Shown piece after piece: positions 44,994-56,886 of a stretch of 64,000 nt of DNA. The DNA comes from Plantago ovata. Taxonomy: Eukaryota; Streptophyta; Magnoliopsida; Lamiales; Plantaginaceae. Position numbers and translations under genes: made by a program. Position 1 is the stretch's first letter. Every line of letters starts with the position of its first letter. The stretch covers positions 71,654,985 through 71,718,984 of the forward strand of contig CM051455.1 of assembly GCA_028274465.1 (NCBI GenBank). The letters are read 5' to 3'. The notes beneath the pieces are model-generated. The model ran no database searches, had not been told where the DNA came from, and saw only the letters and a program-made list of their open reading frames with translations.

Positions 44994-45091
44994 TGGATGT
45001 TCTCTAACCTTCAGCACTGAACCTAGATCACCTTAGGTGCTTTCCGTAAATCACTCTCACTTGATCAGTTTGGTAGTTGTTTGCTGACAGG

Positions 45092-47793
45092 ATGTCTTTA
45101 GGGGACGCTCCATTGCTGAAGCTGGAACACTATGAGAAATGGCGAAACAACATGATGCTACATGTTGAGGCCATTAGTGATGAGATGGTGACTGTCATAA
45201 ACGATGGCCCACTCAAGATCACTAAAGTTGAGTGAAGTTTTCCTCACAAAACCACAAATACTGCTGGAAAGGATACTGTCTTAGGTGAACGGGTCGACAC
45301 AATTGTACCAAAACCATGAGAAGAATGGAATTCTGATGAAGCGAAGAGATTCCGTCTTGATGGCCAAGCAAGAAACATCATTATTCGATCTACTCCAAAC
45401 ATCATACAGTACAAACTATGGGGTGCCAAAACTGCTAAGGAAGCTTGGAAAATGGTTCAAGATCTTTGTGTTGGATCTGACAAAACCAAGGAAAACAAAC
45501 TTGAAGTGCTAAAGTTGAAGTTTCAAAACTTCAAACAAGGTGCTACTGAGTCACTGGAAGACTTGGATTTCAGGTTCACAACTCTTGTGAGTGAAATGGC
45601 TGCCCTAGGTGTTGGAAACTTCTATTCAGATTCTGAGAAGGTGAAAACCATTATTAGAAGTTTGAATAAAGAATGGATCCACACTCAGAACTTCTACTAC
45701 AATCAAGGGATGCCAAACATCACTCCAACTGAGTTGTTCTCTCACCTTTCTACTGTCAACTATGAGACAAAGCAAAGAGAAAGTGTGTTTGCTGAAAAAT
45801 TGCAAAACATTGCTCTTGCTCCCAAAGCCTTCACCTTCTGAAAAGAAGAGTAACAAAGAACCTTCTGATGAAAATGCTCTTGCAGTTAGAAACATGAAGA
45901 AGTTCATCAGTAAGGAACTTGAAAGGCGACACTTAGAACTTCTACTACAATCAAGGGATGCCAAACATCACTCCACCTGAGTTGTTCTCTCACCTTTCTA
46001 CTGTCAACTATGAGACAAAGCAAAGAGAAAGTGTGTTTGCTGAAAAATCGCAAAACATTGCTCTTGCTCCCAAAGCCTTCACCTTCTGAAAAGAAGAGTA
46101 ACAAAGAACCTTCTGATGAAAATGCTCTTGCAGTTAGAAACATGAAGAAGTTCATCAGTAAGGAACTTGAAAGGCGAAAAGCAAAAGAGAAGCTGAAAAA
46201 GCATCTTGGTAACAACTACCATAAGTACAAGAATGAAACTAGCTCGCTGAACAAGCTAGCTCAGCAAGCAAAGTCATCTGAAGAACCAGCAGTTGGCAAT
46301 GATCTTTGCTTTTATTGAAAAAAGCTTGGACACTTCAAAGAAAACTGTCCCTTGCTGAAAGGAAAGTTTGCTGAAAAGAACAAGAAGTTCAAGAAGGCTT
46401 TGATTGCTGAAGAAAAGAAGAAGCTTCAAACAAAAATCGATGCCCTGTGCATTGAAACAAGCTCTGAAGATAGTGAGGTAGAAAGTTCAGACACTGAAGA
46501 AGAGGAAGCTACATTGGACGTGGAGATAGGCAATGAAGTTTGTGGAATCGCCATGGAAGCTTAACCCTATGTGTCAAATTACGAGTTCTGCCTCATGGCC
46601 AATCAAGTAATTTCTCCTACCTCTGACTCTAATTTAGAAAGTGAAAATGAGATTGATCTTGATAGAATTCAAGGAGAAATCGAAAGATTTGAGAAAACGC
46701 TGAGCACACAACAAGAGAAATTACAGAATGCTGAACTTCTGACTAAGCAAACTACTGAAAAGTACGTTCTGCTAAGCGATGTGTCAGAAAAGAAAGATGC
46801 TGAAATATTGCATCTTAAAAAGCTAATTGTTGAAGCTACAGAGAAAAATGCTCAAATGTCAATAGAAAGGGGAGAATACCAGTCTTCAATTCTGAAAATA
46901 CTTGCTGAAATACAAGAGATGAAAAAGATGAAAGTCAATTTCAAATCTTATGCAAATGCTAGTAATACTCTAACTGAACTAAACTCTTATTTGAGAGATC
47001 CATCTCAGAAAGAAGGTTTAGGAGCTACCTATGAAGGTGATGACGTGATACTCTTGAGTAAAGACAAATCACCAATAACCTTTGTTCGTGCTACTGATAG
47101 TGGTCAACCGGAACTCTATCAAATCGGTCAATCTAAGGTTGCTGAGCAAAGCAATCAAGTACCTATGACAAAGAAGCCTGCTGTTGCCACTCAAAGTAAC
47201 AAGACTTCAAAAGATAAACAGATTGCTGAAAAGTAATCTGGTCAGGATCAGGTTGATGAAAAGCAATCTGATCAGTAAAAGATTGCTGAAAAGCATTCCG
47301 CCAAACAAGTTGCTGAAAAGCAATTTGTTAAGCCTAAAGGCAAGATTACTAACAAAAGTAATCAGAAGACCTTTGCTGACAAACCTGAATCAAGTAAGGT
47401 TGATGAGACAAAGACTCAGCATACTCGAAGAAGTGGACTTGGTTACAAGAACAAGCAAACCAACTCTTCCACGGGTATAAGCAGAGTCAGCAAAGATACT
47501 TCAAAGAGATGAACAAATCCAAGCCTAAGAGTACTAACAATACAAAGAATGCTAGGACTAGGAGGAACCTTGCTAGAAAAGAACTTACTGAAAAGTATGT
47601 TCAACAAAAGGGTAAACCAAACAAGACACCACATCAGAAAGTGGATTTGACCAACAATGTTCAAAAGTCTTTTGGTTCTAAACCATCTAGTTCCTCAGCA
47701 AGTAGAAAACAAGTTAAGATTGAAAATGTCAAGACTTGGGTTTCCACTGGATGCTTTCTTAAACATGTTAATGGACATTCAATACTGGATAAT
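45092..47793 (+). pseudogene. Gag of copia-E with a 248-bp tandem duplication
   Basis: It starts at ATG 45092 (MSLGDAPLLKLEHYEKW) with early stops (near 45233 and 45318). The UBN2-type region is open from 45452. A frameshift in GCTCCCAAAGCC (45829) occurs in both copies of a 248-bp duplication (45682-45929 and 45930-46177), so the frameshift came first. The zinc knuckle is destroyed: its second cysteine is a stop (CFY-stop, 46316). The coiled coil (46690-46960) and the VAEKQ/IAEKQ tail follow with more stops near 47234 and 47276. It ends KHVNGHSILDN at 47793. Confidence 0.85.
45682..46177 (+). repeat. 248-bp tandem duplication in copia-E gag
   Basis: CTTCTACTACAATCAAGGGA occurs at 45691 and 45939. 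The copies are nearly identical, and the break falls after GAAAGGCG. 248 is not a multiple of three, so the frame changes. Confidence 0.85.
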
Positions 47794-48614
47794 TAACTTG
47801 TTTTCTCTTGATTGTGCAGACTTCAGCCACGGAGACAAACAATGAAATTTGACACTTTGACAATGGTTGCGGAAAGCACATGACGGGCAATAAGAAAAAC
47901 CTTATAAACTATAGACGGTGGTCTAATGTTCCAACAATAAGGTTTGCTGGTGGAGGCTTTGGATCTACTAAAGGCTATGGTGATGTGAAGTTAGGGTGCA
48001 TTACTTTAACATGAGTTCTTTCTGTCAAAAATCTTAAGTTGAACTGGCGGCTGAAAACATTGAAGCCTTGATATACATAAACCAACAAGTTTTACATCCA
48101 TTTATCACTGCTCATCCGAAAAAGGTGAGTATGGTGGATACAATGGAATTCTACAACACTGAGATCCAGTCAGTGACAGATGAACATGGAGTCACTGAAA
48201 AAGTGATTTCGACTGCAGTTCAAGGAAGACAAATCATCCTGAAATGGATTGATTTAGCTACCATCTTTCAGATTCCAACCACTCGAACTAAAGATGACAT
48301 CACTGCTACAGAAGACGAAATTAAAGGCCTTTTACAGTGATGTTAGAAATAAATTCATGAAGAAGAATGAAATTTCCCCTGTAAATTAGGAAAATTTTAC
48401 AAAGAGAAGGCATCTCTCTTACTCTCTAGGACTAGTATCCTTGCTGCTCATCATAGTCTAAGATTCTCAAGTTGGAGGAATAGACCAAGTAGGCCTGAAA
48501 AGATGGCCCTTGCTGAAACATATCCATGAAAATGGATCAGACATAAACTGGACCAAATACCTCTTCAACAGACTTGTTGAATGTATTGTTAAGTTCAAGG
48601 TCAAGGTAGAAGAC
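47794..48614 (+). pseudogene. Pol-to-ORF2 deletion chimera of copia-E
   Basis: The pol start (protease, with DSG changed to DNG near 47862, and early stops) runs to AAAAATCTTAAGTT at about 48040. Directly after comes GGCGGCTGAAAACATTGAAG, which belongs to ORF2 (equivalent to about 41730 in D). Integrase, RT, RNase H and the ORF2 start are deleted. The ORF2 piece retains MVDTMEFYNTEIQSVTDEHG and DLATIFQIPTT, then frameshifts, and is cut at 48614 by the inverted LTR G. Confidence 0.8.
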
Positions 48615-49726
48615 TATTGGTCCCTTTAGACAACAAGAAAAGACTAGGGAGGGGGGGAGTGAATAGTCTTTTCAAAAATTTTCTCAACAAGTACTTATTA
48701 CTTTTCAGTAATGAGTTTGCTGGTACTTAACTTTCTCAGCAAGTGCTTGCTACTTTTCAGTTACAAGTTTGCTGATACATTATAGAAGAGTGCGGAAATC
48801 TTTTACAAGAAGTGCTTTTGTCAGAAAGCTAGTTTCAGCAAGTGAGAAGATAAATAGTGTAAAACAAATTATCTTGCTGAAAGGTAACTGCAAAAATGTA
48901 AATCACACAAACACTTTTATAGTTGTATCTGAGAGTGGCGTAATCTCTCAACTAATCCACTTTGTCCTTTCTAGGACTGAATCCACTATGATAAGATATG
49001 AGGTTCCTTACAAATCCTATCACTAATGATTCTCAGAAACCAAAGCACTCTTGCCTTGTTTCCAACCTAAAACTAGAGAACTAAACCTTGTTCTCCACCA
49101 AACATTAGACACTTAATAAGCAAAACTATGCTTGATTAATTCCCCCTGAATTCCACGCCTCAATAAGGGTGTTTATCAGTTAGAGAGGTTTGGGATGAGA
49201 TGACTTGAATATAACTTTGCAGCTATAACAAGTGATCTAAAGAAACACAAATCCTATCACTAATGATTCTCAGAAACCAAAGCACTCTTGCCTTGTTTCC
49301 AACCTAAAACTAGAGAACTAAACCTTGTTCTCCAGCAAACTTTAAACACTTAATCAGCAAAACTATGCTTGATTAATTCCCCCTGAATTCCACGCCTCAA
49401 TAAGGGTGTTTATCAGTTAGAGAGGTTTGGGATGAGATGACTTGAATATAACTTTGCAGCTATAACAAGTGATCTAAAGAAACACAACTTGTAATACTTT
49501 GCAGTAAGCAAGTTTGTTGTTTCTCGTGTCAAGACTTGTTCTTGTTTAGAATAAATAACACTTAACTAATTTCTTAGCTTTCAATATTCTACTTCTTCAC
49601 AAGTAGCTTTTGTCTCAAACTTAAGTCTGGGAACGGATCAATAGGCAGTAGAGAGTAGAGAAGGATTTTAGTGTTTAAAGCACAAGTGAGAGTTTGATCA
49701 CGTTGTTGACACACCCTTCTACTCAG
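48615..49726 (-). repeat. LTR of copia-G, inverted and partial
   Basis: It reads as the reverse complement of the D/E/F LTRs from their 3' end (TATTGGTCCCTTTAGAC, with the terminal G changed to A) to a point in the middle (GATCACGTTGTTGACACACC), where copia-F is inserted. It contains a tandem duplication (49011-49484). The rest of this element is not in the window. Confidence 0.85.
49011..49484 (-). repeat. 237-bp tandem duplication in the copia-G LTR
   Basis: CAAATCCTATCACTAATGAT occurs at 49011 and 49248. The two copies differ at a few positions (for example CACCAAACATTAG against CAGCAAACTTTAA), so the duplication is not very recent. Confidence 0.85.
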
Positions 49727-51239
49727 TGTTAGGAAACTTGTAATTTTGATGAGCAATTAACCATGCTAAATTAAGGAAAGTCCAGTAACTAATACTCTTA
49801 AGGTGCATAGGAATTTAGAATTTTAGTGACATTTTGAAAGAGGAACGTTTGCTGAAAGACTTAGTGTAGGTACTAGTTAGGTGCTTTAGTTTGCTGATGA
49901 TGTACTTTATTTTTACAAATGAACTATTGAAGCACTAGAACCGCTCAGAAACTTGAAGATTCGAAGACTGAAGACTTAGAAGAATTATGAGAAAGGTATC
50001 TACAAAGGCACATGTTGCTCAGAAAGTGAGATTTTTAGCAACAGCTCGCATAAGTGAAAATCTATATGACAGAGTAGGTTGTGCTTGCTGAAACTGAGAC
50101 TGACCACTTAGTAAAAAACATATATGACCTCCTTACTAAAGAGTACTTGCATTTTGGCTCCAACGTTCACATTTGAAATTGATTCAAATGAACATTAAAT
50201 GCAAAGTAGGCACGCGAAGAACATGAAGACTAGAAGACAAATTAAGGACGTTGCTGAAAGTACAAAAGCAAGATAGTGACATCTTAAGGTGCAAAGCCTT
50301 AGAATTTGAATTTCAAAAGGCTCCCTTGATACACTATAAATAGAGGTCATCTGGCAAACAGTAGAGGTGTGTCAACAACGTGATCAAACTCTCACTTATG
50401 CTTAAACACTCAAAATCTTCTATACTCTTTACTGCCTATTGATCCGTTCCAAGACTTAAGCTTGAAACAAAAGCTACTTGTGAAGAAGTAGAACATTCAC
50501 GGCTAAGAAATTAATTAAGTGTTCTTTATTTTGAACAAGAATAAGTCTTGACACCAGAAACAACATAACATACTTACTGAAAAGTATTACAAGTTGTGTT
50601 TCTTTAGATAACTTGTTATAACTAAAAAGTTATACTCAAGTCATCTCATCCCAAACCTCTCTAACTGATAAACACCCTTATTCAGGCGTGAAATTCAGGG
50701 GGAATTAATCAAGCATTGTGTTTCTGATTATAAGTCCCAAGTTTGGTGGAGAACAAGGTTACAGTTCTCTAGTTAGGTTGGAAACGAAGCAAGTGTGCTT
50801 TGGTTTCTGAAGAATCATTAGTGATAGGATTTGTAAGGAACTTCACATCTTATCTTAGTGGATTCAGTCCTAGAAAGGACAAAGTGGATTAGTTGAGAGA
50901 TTACACCACTCTCAGATATCACTATAAAAGTGTTTGTGTGATTTACTTTACCGCATTTAGTTTTCAGCAAGCTTCACTGTCACTCTGCTCACTTGCTGAA
51001 ACTAGTATTCTCTGAAAAACATTTATTGTATAAGTCTTCCGCACTCTGTTTTTAAAGTACCAGGAAACTCGTTACTGAAAAGTAACAAGTACTTGCTGAG
51101 AAAGTTAAGTACCAGCAAACTCATTACTGAAAAGTAATAAGCACTTGCTGAGAAAGTTTTAAACGAAGAAAAATTTGAAAAGACTATTCACCCCCCCCCC
51201 CCTCTCGAGTCTTTTCTAGTTGGATTAAAGGGACCAACA
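49727..51239 (+). repeat. 5' LTR of copia-F
   Basis: It is 1513 bp, TGTTAGGAAACTTG to GGGACCAACA, with TATA box at 50335-50342. A C-run of 12 bases lies near the end, in the loop of the GAAAAGACT/AGTCTTTTC stem. Confidence 0.9.
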
Positions 51240-51241
51240 AG

Positions 51242-51253
51242 TGGTATCAGAGC
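51242..51253 (+). other. Primer-binding site of copia-F (exact initiator tRNA-Met type)
   Basis: TGGTATCAGAGC, two bases after the LTR, is the unchanged form of the site that the other copies carry with single substitutions. Confidence 0.9.
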
Positions 51254-51351
51254 TGGAGGTTCTTTAACCTTCAGCACTGAACCTAGATCCCCTTAGGTGC
51301 TTTCCGTAAATCACTCTCACTTGATCAGTTTGGTAGTGCTTTGCTGACAGG

Positions 51352-52180
51352 ATGTCTTTAGGAGATGCTCCCTTGCTGAAGCTGGAAAACTATGAAAAAT
51401 GGCGAAACAACATGATGTTACATCTTGAGGTCATTAGTGATGAAATGGTTACTGTCATAAATGATGGACCTATCAAGATCACTAAACTTGAGAGAAGCTT
51501 TCCTCATAAAACCACGGATACGGCTGGAAAGGAAACTATTTTAGGAGAAGCGGTTGATACCGCCGTTCCAAAACCAAGAGAGGAATGGACTTCCGATGAA
51601 GCCAAAATATTCCGTCTTGATGGCCAAGAAAGAAATCATTATTCGATCTACTCCAGATACTATACAGTGCAAACTGTGGGGTGCAAAAAATGCTAAGCAA
51701 GCTTGGAAAATGGTTCAAGATCTTTGTGCTGAATCTGACAAAACCAAGGAAAACAAACTCGAAGTGCTAAAGTTAAAGTTCGAAAACTTTAAACAAGGTA
51801 CTGGATTTCAGATTCACAACTCCAGTGAGTGAGATTGCTGCCTTAGGAGTTGGAAACTTCTATTTAGATTCTGAAAAGGTGAAAACCATTATTAGAAGTC
51901 TGTACCAAGAATGGATCCATACTCAGAACTTCTACTACAATCAAGGAATGCCAAATATCACTCCAATTGAGTTGTTCTCTCATCTTGCTACTTTAAATTA
52001 CGAGACAAAGCAAATAGAATGATAAAGAGCCTACTGATGAAAATGCTCTTGTTGTTTGCTGAAAAATCGCAAAACATTGCTCTTGCTGCTAAGCAGTCAT
52101 CTTCTGAAAAGAAGAATGATAAAGAGCGTGCTGATGAAAATGCTCTTGTTGTTAGAAACATGAAGAAATTCATCAGTAAG
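51352..52180 (+). pseudogene. Gag of copia-F, N-terminal part
   Basis: ATG at 51352 (MSLGDAPLLKLENYEKW). Frameshifts near 51630 and 51810 (a stretch after FKQGT is shortened). A small rearrangement at 52015-52060 places a piece of the DENALVV segment before FAEKSQN. It runs to KKFISK, where element C is inserted at 52181. Same UBN2-type region as the other copies. Confidence 0.8.
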
Positions 52181-53447
52181 TGATGAATGTGTATTTTACA
52201 CTTTCATTTGAGTATTTTTCACCTATTTTAGCTATCCTCTATGTTATTTAGCTATATTTTAGTGCATTTTATTAGGATAGTGTCACGTTTCCCTTTAGAT
52301 TTTATTTTACAGGTTTTGGTTGAAAAACGAGGATTTCCGGGCAATTATATTGAAGTTGACAAGGAATTGGTGTTCCAGAAGCCTATTTGGAGTATCTGAA
52401 GGTTTCCGGATAGGATTTGGAGTCTAGGGGTCGAATCTAGAGGTTAGAAGGCCACTAGAAGTCAGAAACCGAGTCCGAAAAGGGGAAGAAATCCAAAAAC
52501 GCGTCGAAAACGCGGAATTCCGCGAAATTTACTCCCGGGCGAACCGCCCGGGACGTGGGGCGAATCGCCCCACACTATTTCGAAGCCTATATATAGTTGC
52601 TCAGTTTTTCTCCGAAATTCATACTTTTCCAGACCTATTCTCTAACCTTTCTCTGTAGTTTTAGGTAGGAACTTCCCAGAGCCTGTTCTAGGGGTTCGTA
52701 GCTTAGGAGACACTTTTTCATAGCAGTTTGGAGCTTGTAAGATCGCGATTCTTCGGAGACTGACAACCTTCGGTAACATTGTATCTTACGGTTTATTCTA
52801 CTTATTTTTATATATCTTTCAACATGTTTTCTTCTATGATTTCTGTTGATTGCATGACAACTATGAGCAGCTAAACTTATCGTTGGTGGTAGTATGTGAA
52901 TTCTTAGCGAAGGGTAGATAATCATGCTAATGGCTATATCGCGCATTATACTCCGTGTTATTGCTTTATTTCATTGATCAGGCTCAGCCTAAATCCTCGT
53001 ATGTTGATTAATTATTATGCACAATTGGACCCTCGTCGACCTATGCATATCTATATCTTCGTAGTGTTGCATAATTACGGAACACAATTGGACAATAGTG
53101 ATTGACTTGTCAGTATCTGTATCTTCGTAGTGCTTAATAATTACAATAGGACATTCGATTGATCAAAGATCTCCATGCAAGACCGAGGAATTTACGCATG
53201 ATTATTGACCCGTTATGCTTTTATCATACTATCACCAATCTCCATTATCTGTTAGAAAAACCTTTGCTTTTACGTCTGCTGTTTTTATATTCTTAGTTAA
53301 ATAGATAAAGCTGGTTATAGTCCGTAGAGAACGACACTCGAGGTCATTCTACTGCTACACTACGATTTTCGTTGTAGTTGTGAATTGCCTTTGGCTAAAT
53401 AACAAATTAATTTGATTGAATCGGGACCCGACAAATCTCGTTCATCA
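52181..53447 (+). repeat. 5' LTR of element C
   Basis: TATA box TATATATA at 52588-52595. Just upstream is a GC-rich hairpin block (CGGGCGAACCGCCCGGG, then GGGGCGAATCGCCCC). The first 130 bases and last 50 bases are related to the LTRs of A and B; the middle is not. Confidence 0.93.
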
Positions 53448-53450
53448 AAT

Positions 53451-53470
53451 TGGCGCCGCTGCCGGGGACT
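53451..53470 (+). other. Primer-binding site of element C (tRNA-Asp type)
   Basis: TGGCGCCGCTGCCGGGGACT, three bases after the LTR, differs by one base from the usual Athila-type site. The leader to 53699 shows nothing else. Confidence 0.88.
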
Positions 53471-53699
53471 ATACTCCTTTTTTCTGTTTAATTTGTTTAT
53501 ACTTTCAGCATTCAATTCCTAATTCTATTAGTTTTAGTTTTCCGTTTTAATCTCTCTCTGATACTGCTTTCCTAGTCTGTTTCTAATTCTCCTTTCCTAG
53601 CCTTAGTAGTATTCGATATCTAGAAATATTCTCGATTTTCGAAATTTCTAACGAGGCTAATTTTCAATTTTGAGTTACTCCTGATACAGATTTCCAGGT

Positions 53700-54763
53700 A
53701 TGACGACCTTAAAAGCCCGCTTGACACCTACGTTCTCGCAAGTTAGGAGGGGGTCAGCTATATACTTGGAAGAAGAGTTATCGGGGTATGAGGTAACAAG
53801 CACCATAGTGAGAAGGATACCAAGGTTCGAAGAAGGAGAGGATATGAATCCGATAAGCTTCATCAGGTCTTATGAAGAGGAAATAGCAAAAGTTCAAGCA
53901 AAGGGGTTCACCGAGGATCAATTATGCAGGAAATTATTTCCGTTTGCTTTGGGATATGAACCGAGGATATGGATAGCAAGGTTAGCACTAGGATCACTGA
54001 GGACCTGGAGCCAAGTAGTAGAGGAGTTCTTGGCACGTTTCATGCCTTACCATGAGACGATTACACTACGGAATCGGATCGAATACTTCAAGCAAGGAGA
54101 ATACGAGCGGTTCTGTGACACCTATGAACGTTTTGAGCTGTATAAACGTGAGTGCCCCCACCACCGTTTCGACGATGGGGAGCTGATTTGGTTTTTTTTG
54201 GAGGACTACGTGATGAAGTTAGGCTTCAAGTGGATGGGATGTGTGGAGGTTTAGAAGAATGTACAGTTGAAGAGGCAGTGAAGGTCTTTCAAAAGTACGC
54301 CAAAGGATCCGCACAATCCGAGAAAATAATGTCGAATGAAGTCACCAACATATACTCAAATCAATACGAAACTGACGGGTTATACGAGGGATATTCTGAG
54401 GACGAAGACATCAGTGAGGAGGAGGAACTTGCGTTTTACGCAGGAATTAAAGCCATTGAGAGTGTTTTCGAGATAGCACACGCAGGGCAAGCTGAGAACA
54501 ATCTTTGCATCGAGAAGGCTTTTGAAGCGGTCGAAGTAACTGAGCAACTTATCAAAGAGCTTAGCCTACTGAAGTGTGGAAGGTGCGGTAAAGTAGTCGA
54601 GGATACCCCCCAAGAAGTAGTGAGCAAACCACCCGAGGTGAGGGGCGAATCACCCCCCAACTCCAGGGAACCGGTCAATCCTAGTCCTCCGATGAGACAC
54701 CTGAAACTGATCCCGAGCAACCTCCAGCTGTTGCTACTAAGGAGAATGAGTGCGAAGAGGTGA
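53700..54763 (+). pseudogene. Gag of element C, one frameshift
   Basis: The ATG at 53700 opens the retrotransposon Gag region (NPISFIRSYEEEIAKVQAKG, FALGYEPRIWIARLALGSLR, TWSQVVEEFLARFMP, FKQGEYERFCDTYERFELYK). A frameshift at the T-run near 54190 moves the reading to the frame that runs to 54763, with an acidic segment (YSEDEDISEEEELAFYAG). Only a CGRCGK pair is visible where a zinc knuckle would be expected. This Gag differs clearly from those of A and B. Forms the particle; followed by the protease frame with a further frame change near 54760. Confidence 0.82.
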
Positions 54764-55900
54764 ATCTACTACTCCGAGGAGGCAAGATGACCAAAATTCC
54801 TAACTTCGTACGTCCTAAACGGGTGGAGTCTACTGAGATCGATAATACAGTGCCAAGCACAGAACAAGAGGGTAGCGGAAGTTCCAAAGAACCTCAAGAA
54901 TTTCCGGAAAGGAATGATGAACCAAGACCATCTGTAATAGACATAGATGATGACGAAGTCGAGGTAGGAACTAGTATGCCAGGGGAACTTCACAAATCTT
55001 CCAATCCATATGTGCCTCCGAAGCCACATGTGCCATTCCCGAGTCGGATCAAACCAGCCAAGAAGGATATTCAAGATTCACCCCTATTCCAACGCCTGTC
55101 AAAAGTGGAAGTCAATGTGCCTCTCTTAGAATTAATCCAGAACATTCCAGCTTATACGAAATTCTTCCGTGAGATCAAGAACAAAAGGATTACTTCAGGA
55201 AAGGAAGTGAATGGGGTTGAAACGGTCAACTCGATTGTCGGATTGCCCGCGAAGAAAAAGGATCCTGGAAGCTTCATCATTGACATCGCCTTAGGGAATG
55301 GACGAACTACGAAGGCAATGCTTGACTTAGGAGCTAGCATTAACTTAATGCCGTATTCATTATACAAGGCCCTAGAACTCGGAAAATTGACACCAACTGA
55401 TATGGTCGTCCAAATGGCGGACCAAAGTGTGAAGAGGCCAGTCGGGATAATAGAAGACATCCTTGTGAAAGTGGACAAATTGATAATCCCTGCTAATTTT
55501 GTAGTAATGAAGTCCGCAGACGAGGGAAAGAGCCATATCCGTGAGCACGTAGTACTACTTGGGAGACCATTCATGGCAACTACCAACACATGCCTTGAAC
55601 TTAAGGGCAAGAAAATAACCATGGAGGTAATGGGCGAGAAGATTGAGTTGGTAGGATGTAGCATCAGAGATAAGGAAGTTGCGGAGGAGTTAAAATTTGT
55701 CGATTGCTACGAATCCGTAATTCCCGAATTTCATCATTTCCATGGTAATCGTGAACCACTTGAGGAGGCACTAACAATGCGAGCTGAGACGTGCTACATG
55801 ACCGAGGAAGCAACGGAACTAGTTGAAATAATGGATAGCACCCCAGAAATTCCCGCAGGAGAAGAGGTACTTGAACCTTTAGATAAAGAAGAAGAAGAAA
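54764..55900 (+). pseudogene. Protease region of element C
   Basis: This is the first half of a 708-codon frame (54760-56886). Catalytic motif AMLDLGASINLMPYSLYKAL (Asp near 55324), where D-L-G-A replaces D-T/S-G as is usual in the Athila lineage. Downstream KRPVGIIEDILVKVDKLIIP and VVLLGRPFMATTNTCLEL complete the fold. The linker before it is Pro/Glu/Asp-rich (SRIKPAKKDIQDSPLFQRL). It is joined to RT in the same frame. The frame is open, but its upstream link to gag is frameshifted. Confidence 0.82.
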
Positions 55901-56886
55901 GTGGGTTTCCTGAAGAACCTAGCTTAGAATTGAAACCACTTCCTGCGCACCTCAAGTATGTGTACTTAGGGGAAAATCAGAAGAAGCCTGTAATTGTCTC
56001 CTCACATCTCTCCGACGATGAAGAAAGTAAGCTGATTGAAGTATTGAAGAAAAATTCCGCAGCTATAGGATGGGGGATCAATGATATCAACGGAATTAGC
56101 CCTACACGATGCGTGCACAACATCACTCTAGAACAAGATGCCGAACCCGTTAGGCAACGTCAGCGAAGGATAAATCCAGCCATGCAAGAGGTGGTAAAAA
56201 AGGAAGTGATCAAGTTGCTGGATGCTGATATGATTTACCCCATTCCTGATAGTCGATGGGTGAGCCCGGTACATGTAGTCCCTAAGAAATCAGGAGTCAC
56301 GGTGGAAGAGAATGAGAAGGGAGAATTGGTACCGGTTAAGAAGACCACTGGATGGCGGATGTGCATTGACTATAGAAGATTAAATGCCGCCACTAAAAAA
56401 GACCACTTCCCTTTATCGTTTATAGATGACATGCTAAACCGCCTTGCGGGGCGGAAGTTTTATTGTTTTCTTGATGGTTTATCAGGTTTCTACCAGATTC
56501 CGATTACACCGGAGGATCAGGAGAAGACGACATTCACTTGCCCATTCGGAACATTTGCCTATAGGAGGATGCCATTCGGACTATGCAACGCTCCCGCCAC
56601 TTTTCAAAGGTGCATGCTTTCTATTTTCTCTGATATGGTAACTAAATTTGTTGAAGTTTTCATGGATGATTTTTCCCTTTTTGGTGATTCCTTTGATGAA
56701 TGCTTGCAAAGATTAGATCTAGTTTTGAAAAGGTGCATCGAATGCAACTTGACCTTAAGCTGGGAAAAGAGTCATTATATGGTTAGAGAAAGCATTGTTC
56801 TAGGACATGTAGTTTCTGAGAGAGGTATTGAGGTAGACAAGGCTAGATCGAAATCATTGAAAAACTTCTCCCACCTATTTGTGTGA
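55901..56886 (+). pseudogene. Reverse transcriptase of element C
   Basis: Motifs in order: RINPAMQEVVKKEVIKLLDA, GWRMCIDYRRLNAATKKDHF, CFLDGLSGFYQIPITPEDQE (first catalytic Asp), RRMPFGLCNAPATFQRCM, and VFMDDFSLFGDS with the F-M-D-D active site at 56659-56670, then LGHVVSERGIEVD. All three catalytic Asp positions are present. The frame is lost at about 56860, just after the RT thumb begins. Copies element RNA to DNA; in the Athila lineage FMDD/FVDD at the active site is usual. Confidence 0.9.

Larger units (their letters stand above)
43493..48614 (+). mobile_element. Copia-E: Sirevirus-like element with large internal deletion
   Basis: The LTR at 43493-44979 is followed by a primer site and gag, so it is a 5' LTR, and no polypurine tract precedes it; hence it is a new element inserted in ORF2 of D. 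It has gag, a stub of pol up to the protease, then a jump into ORF2. An inverted LTR (G) cuts it at 48615. Its 3' end is not seen. Confidence 0.8.
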
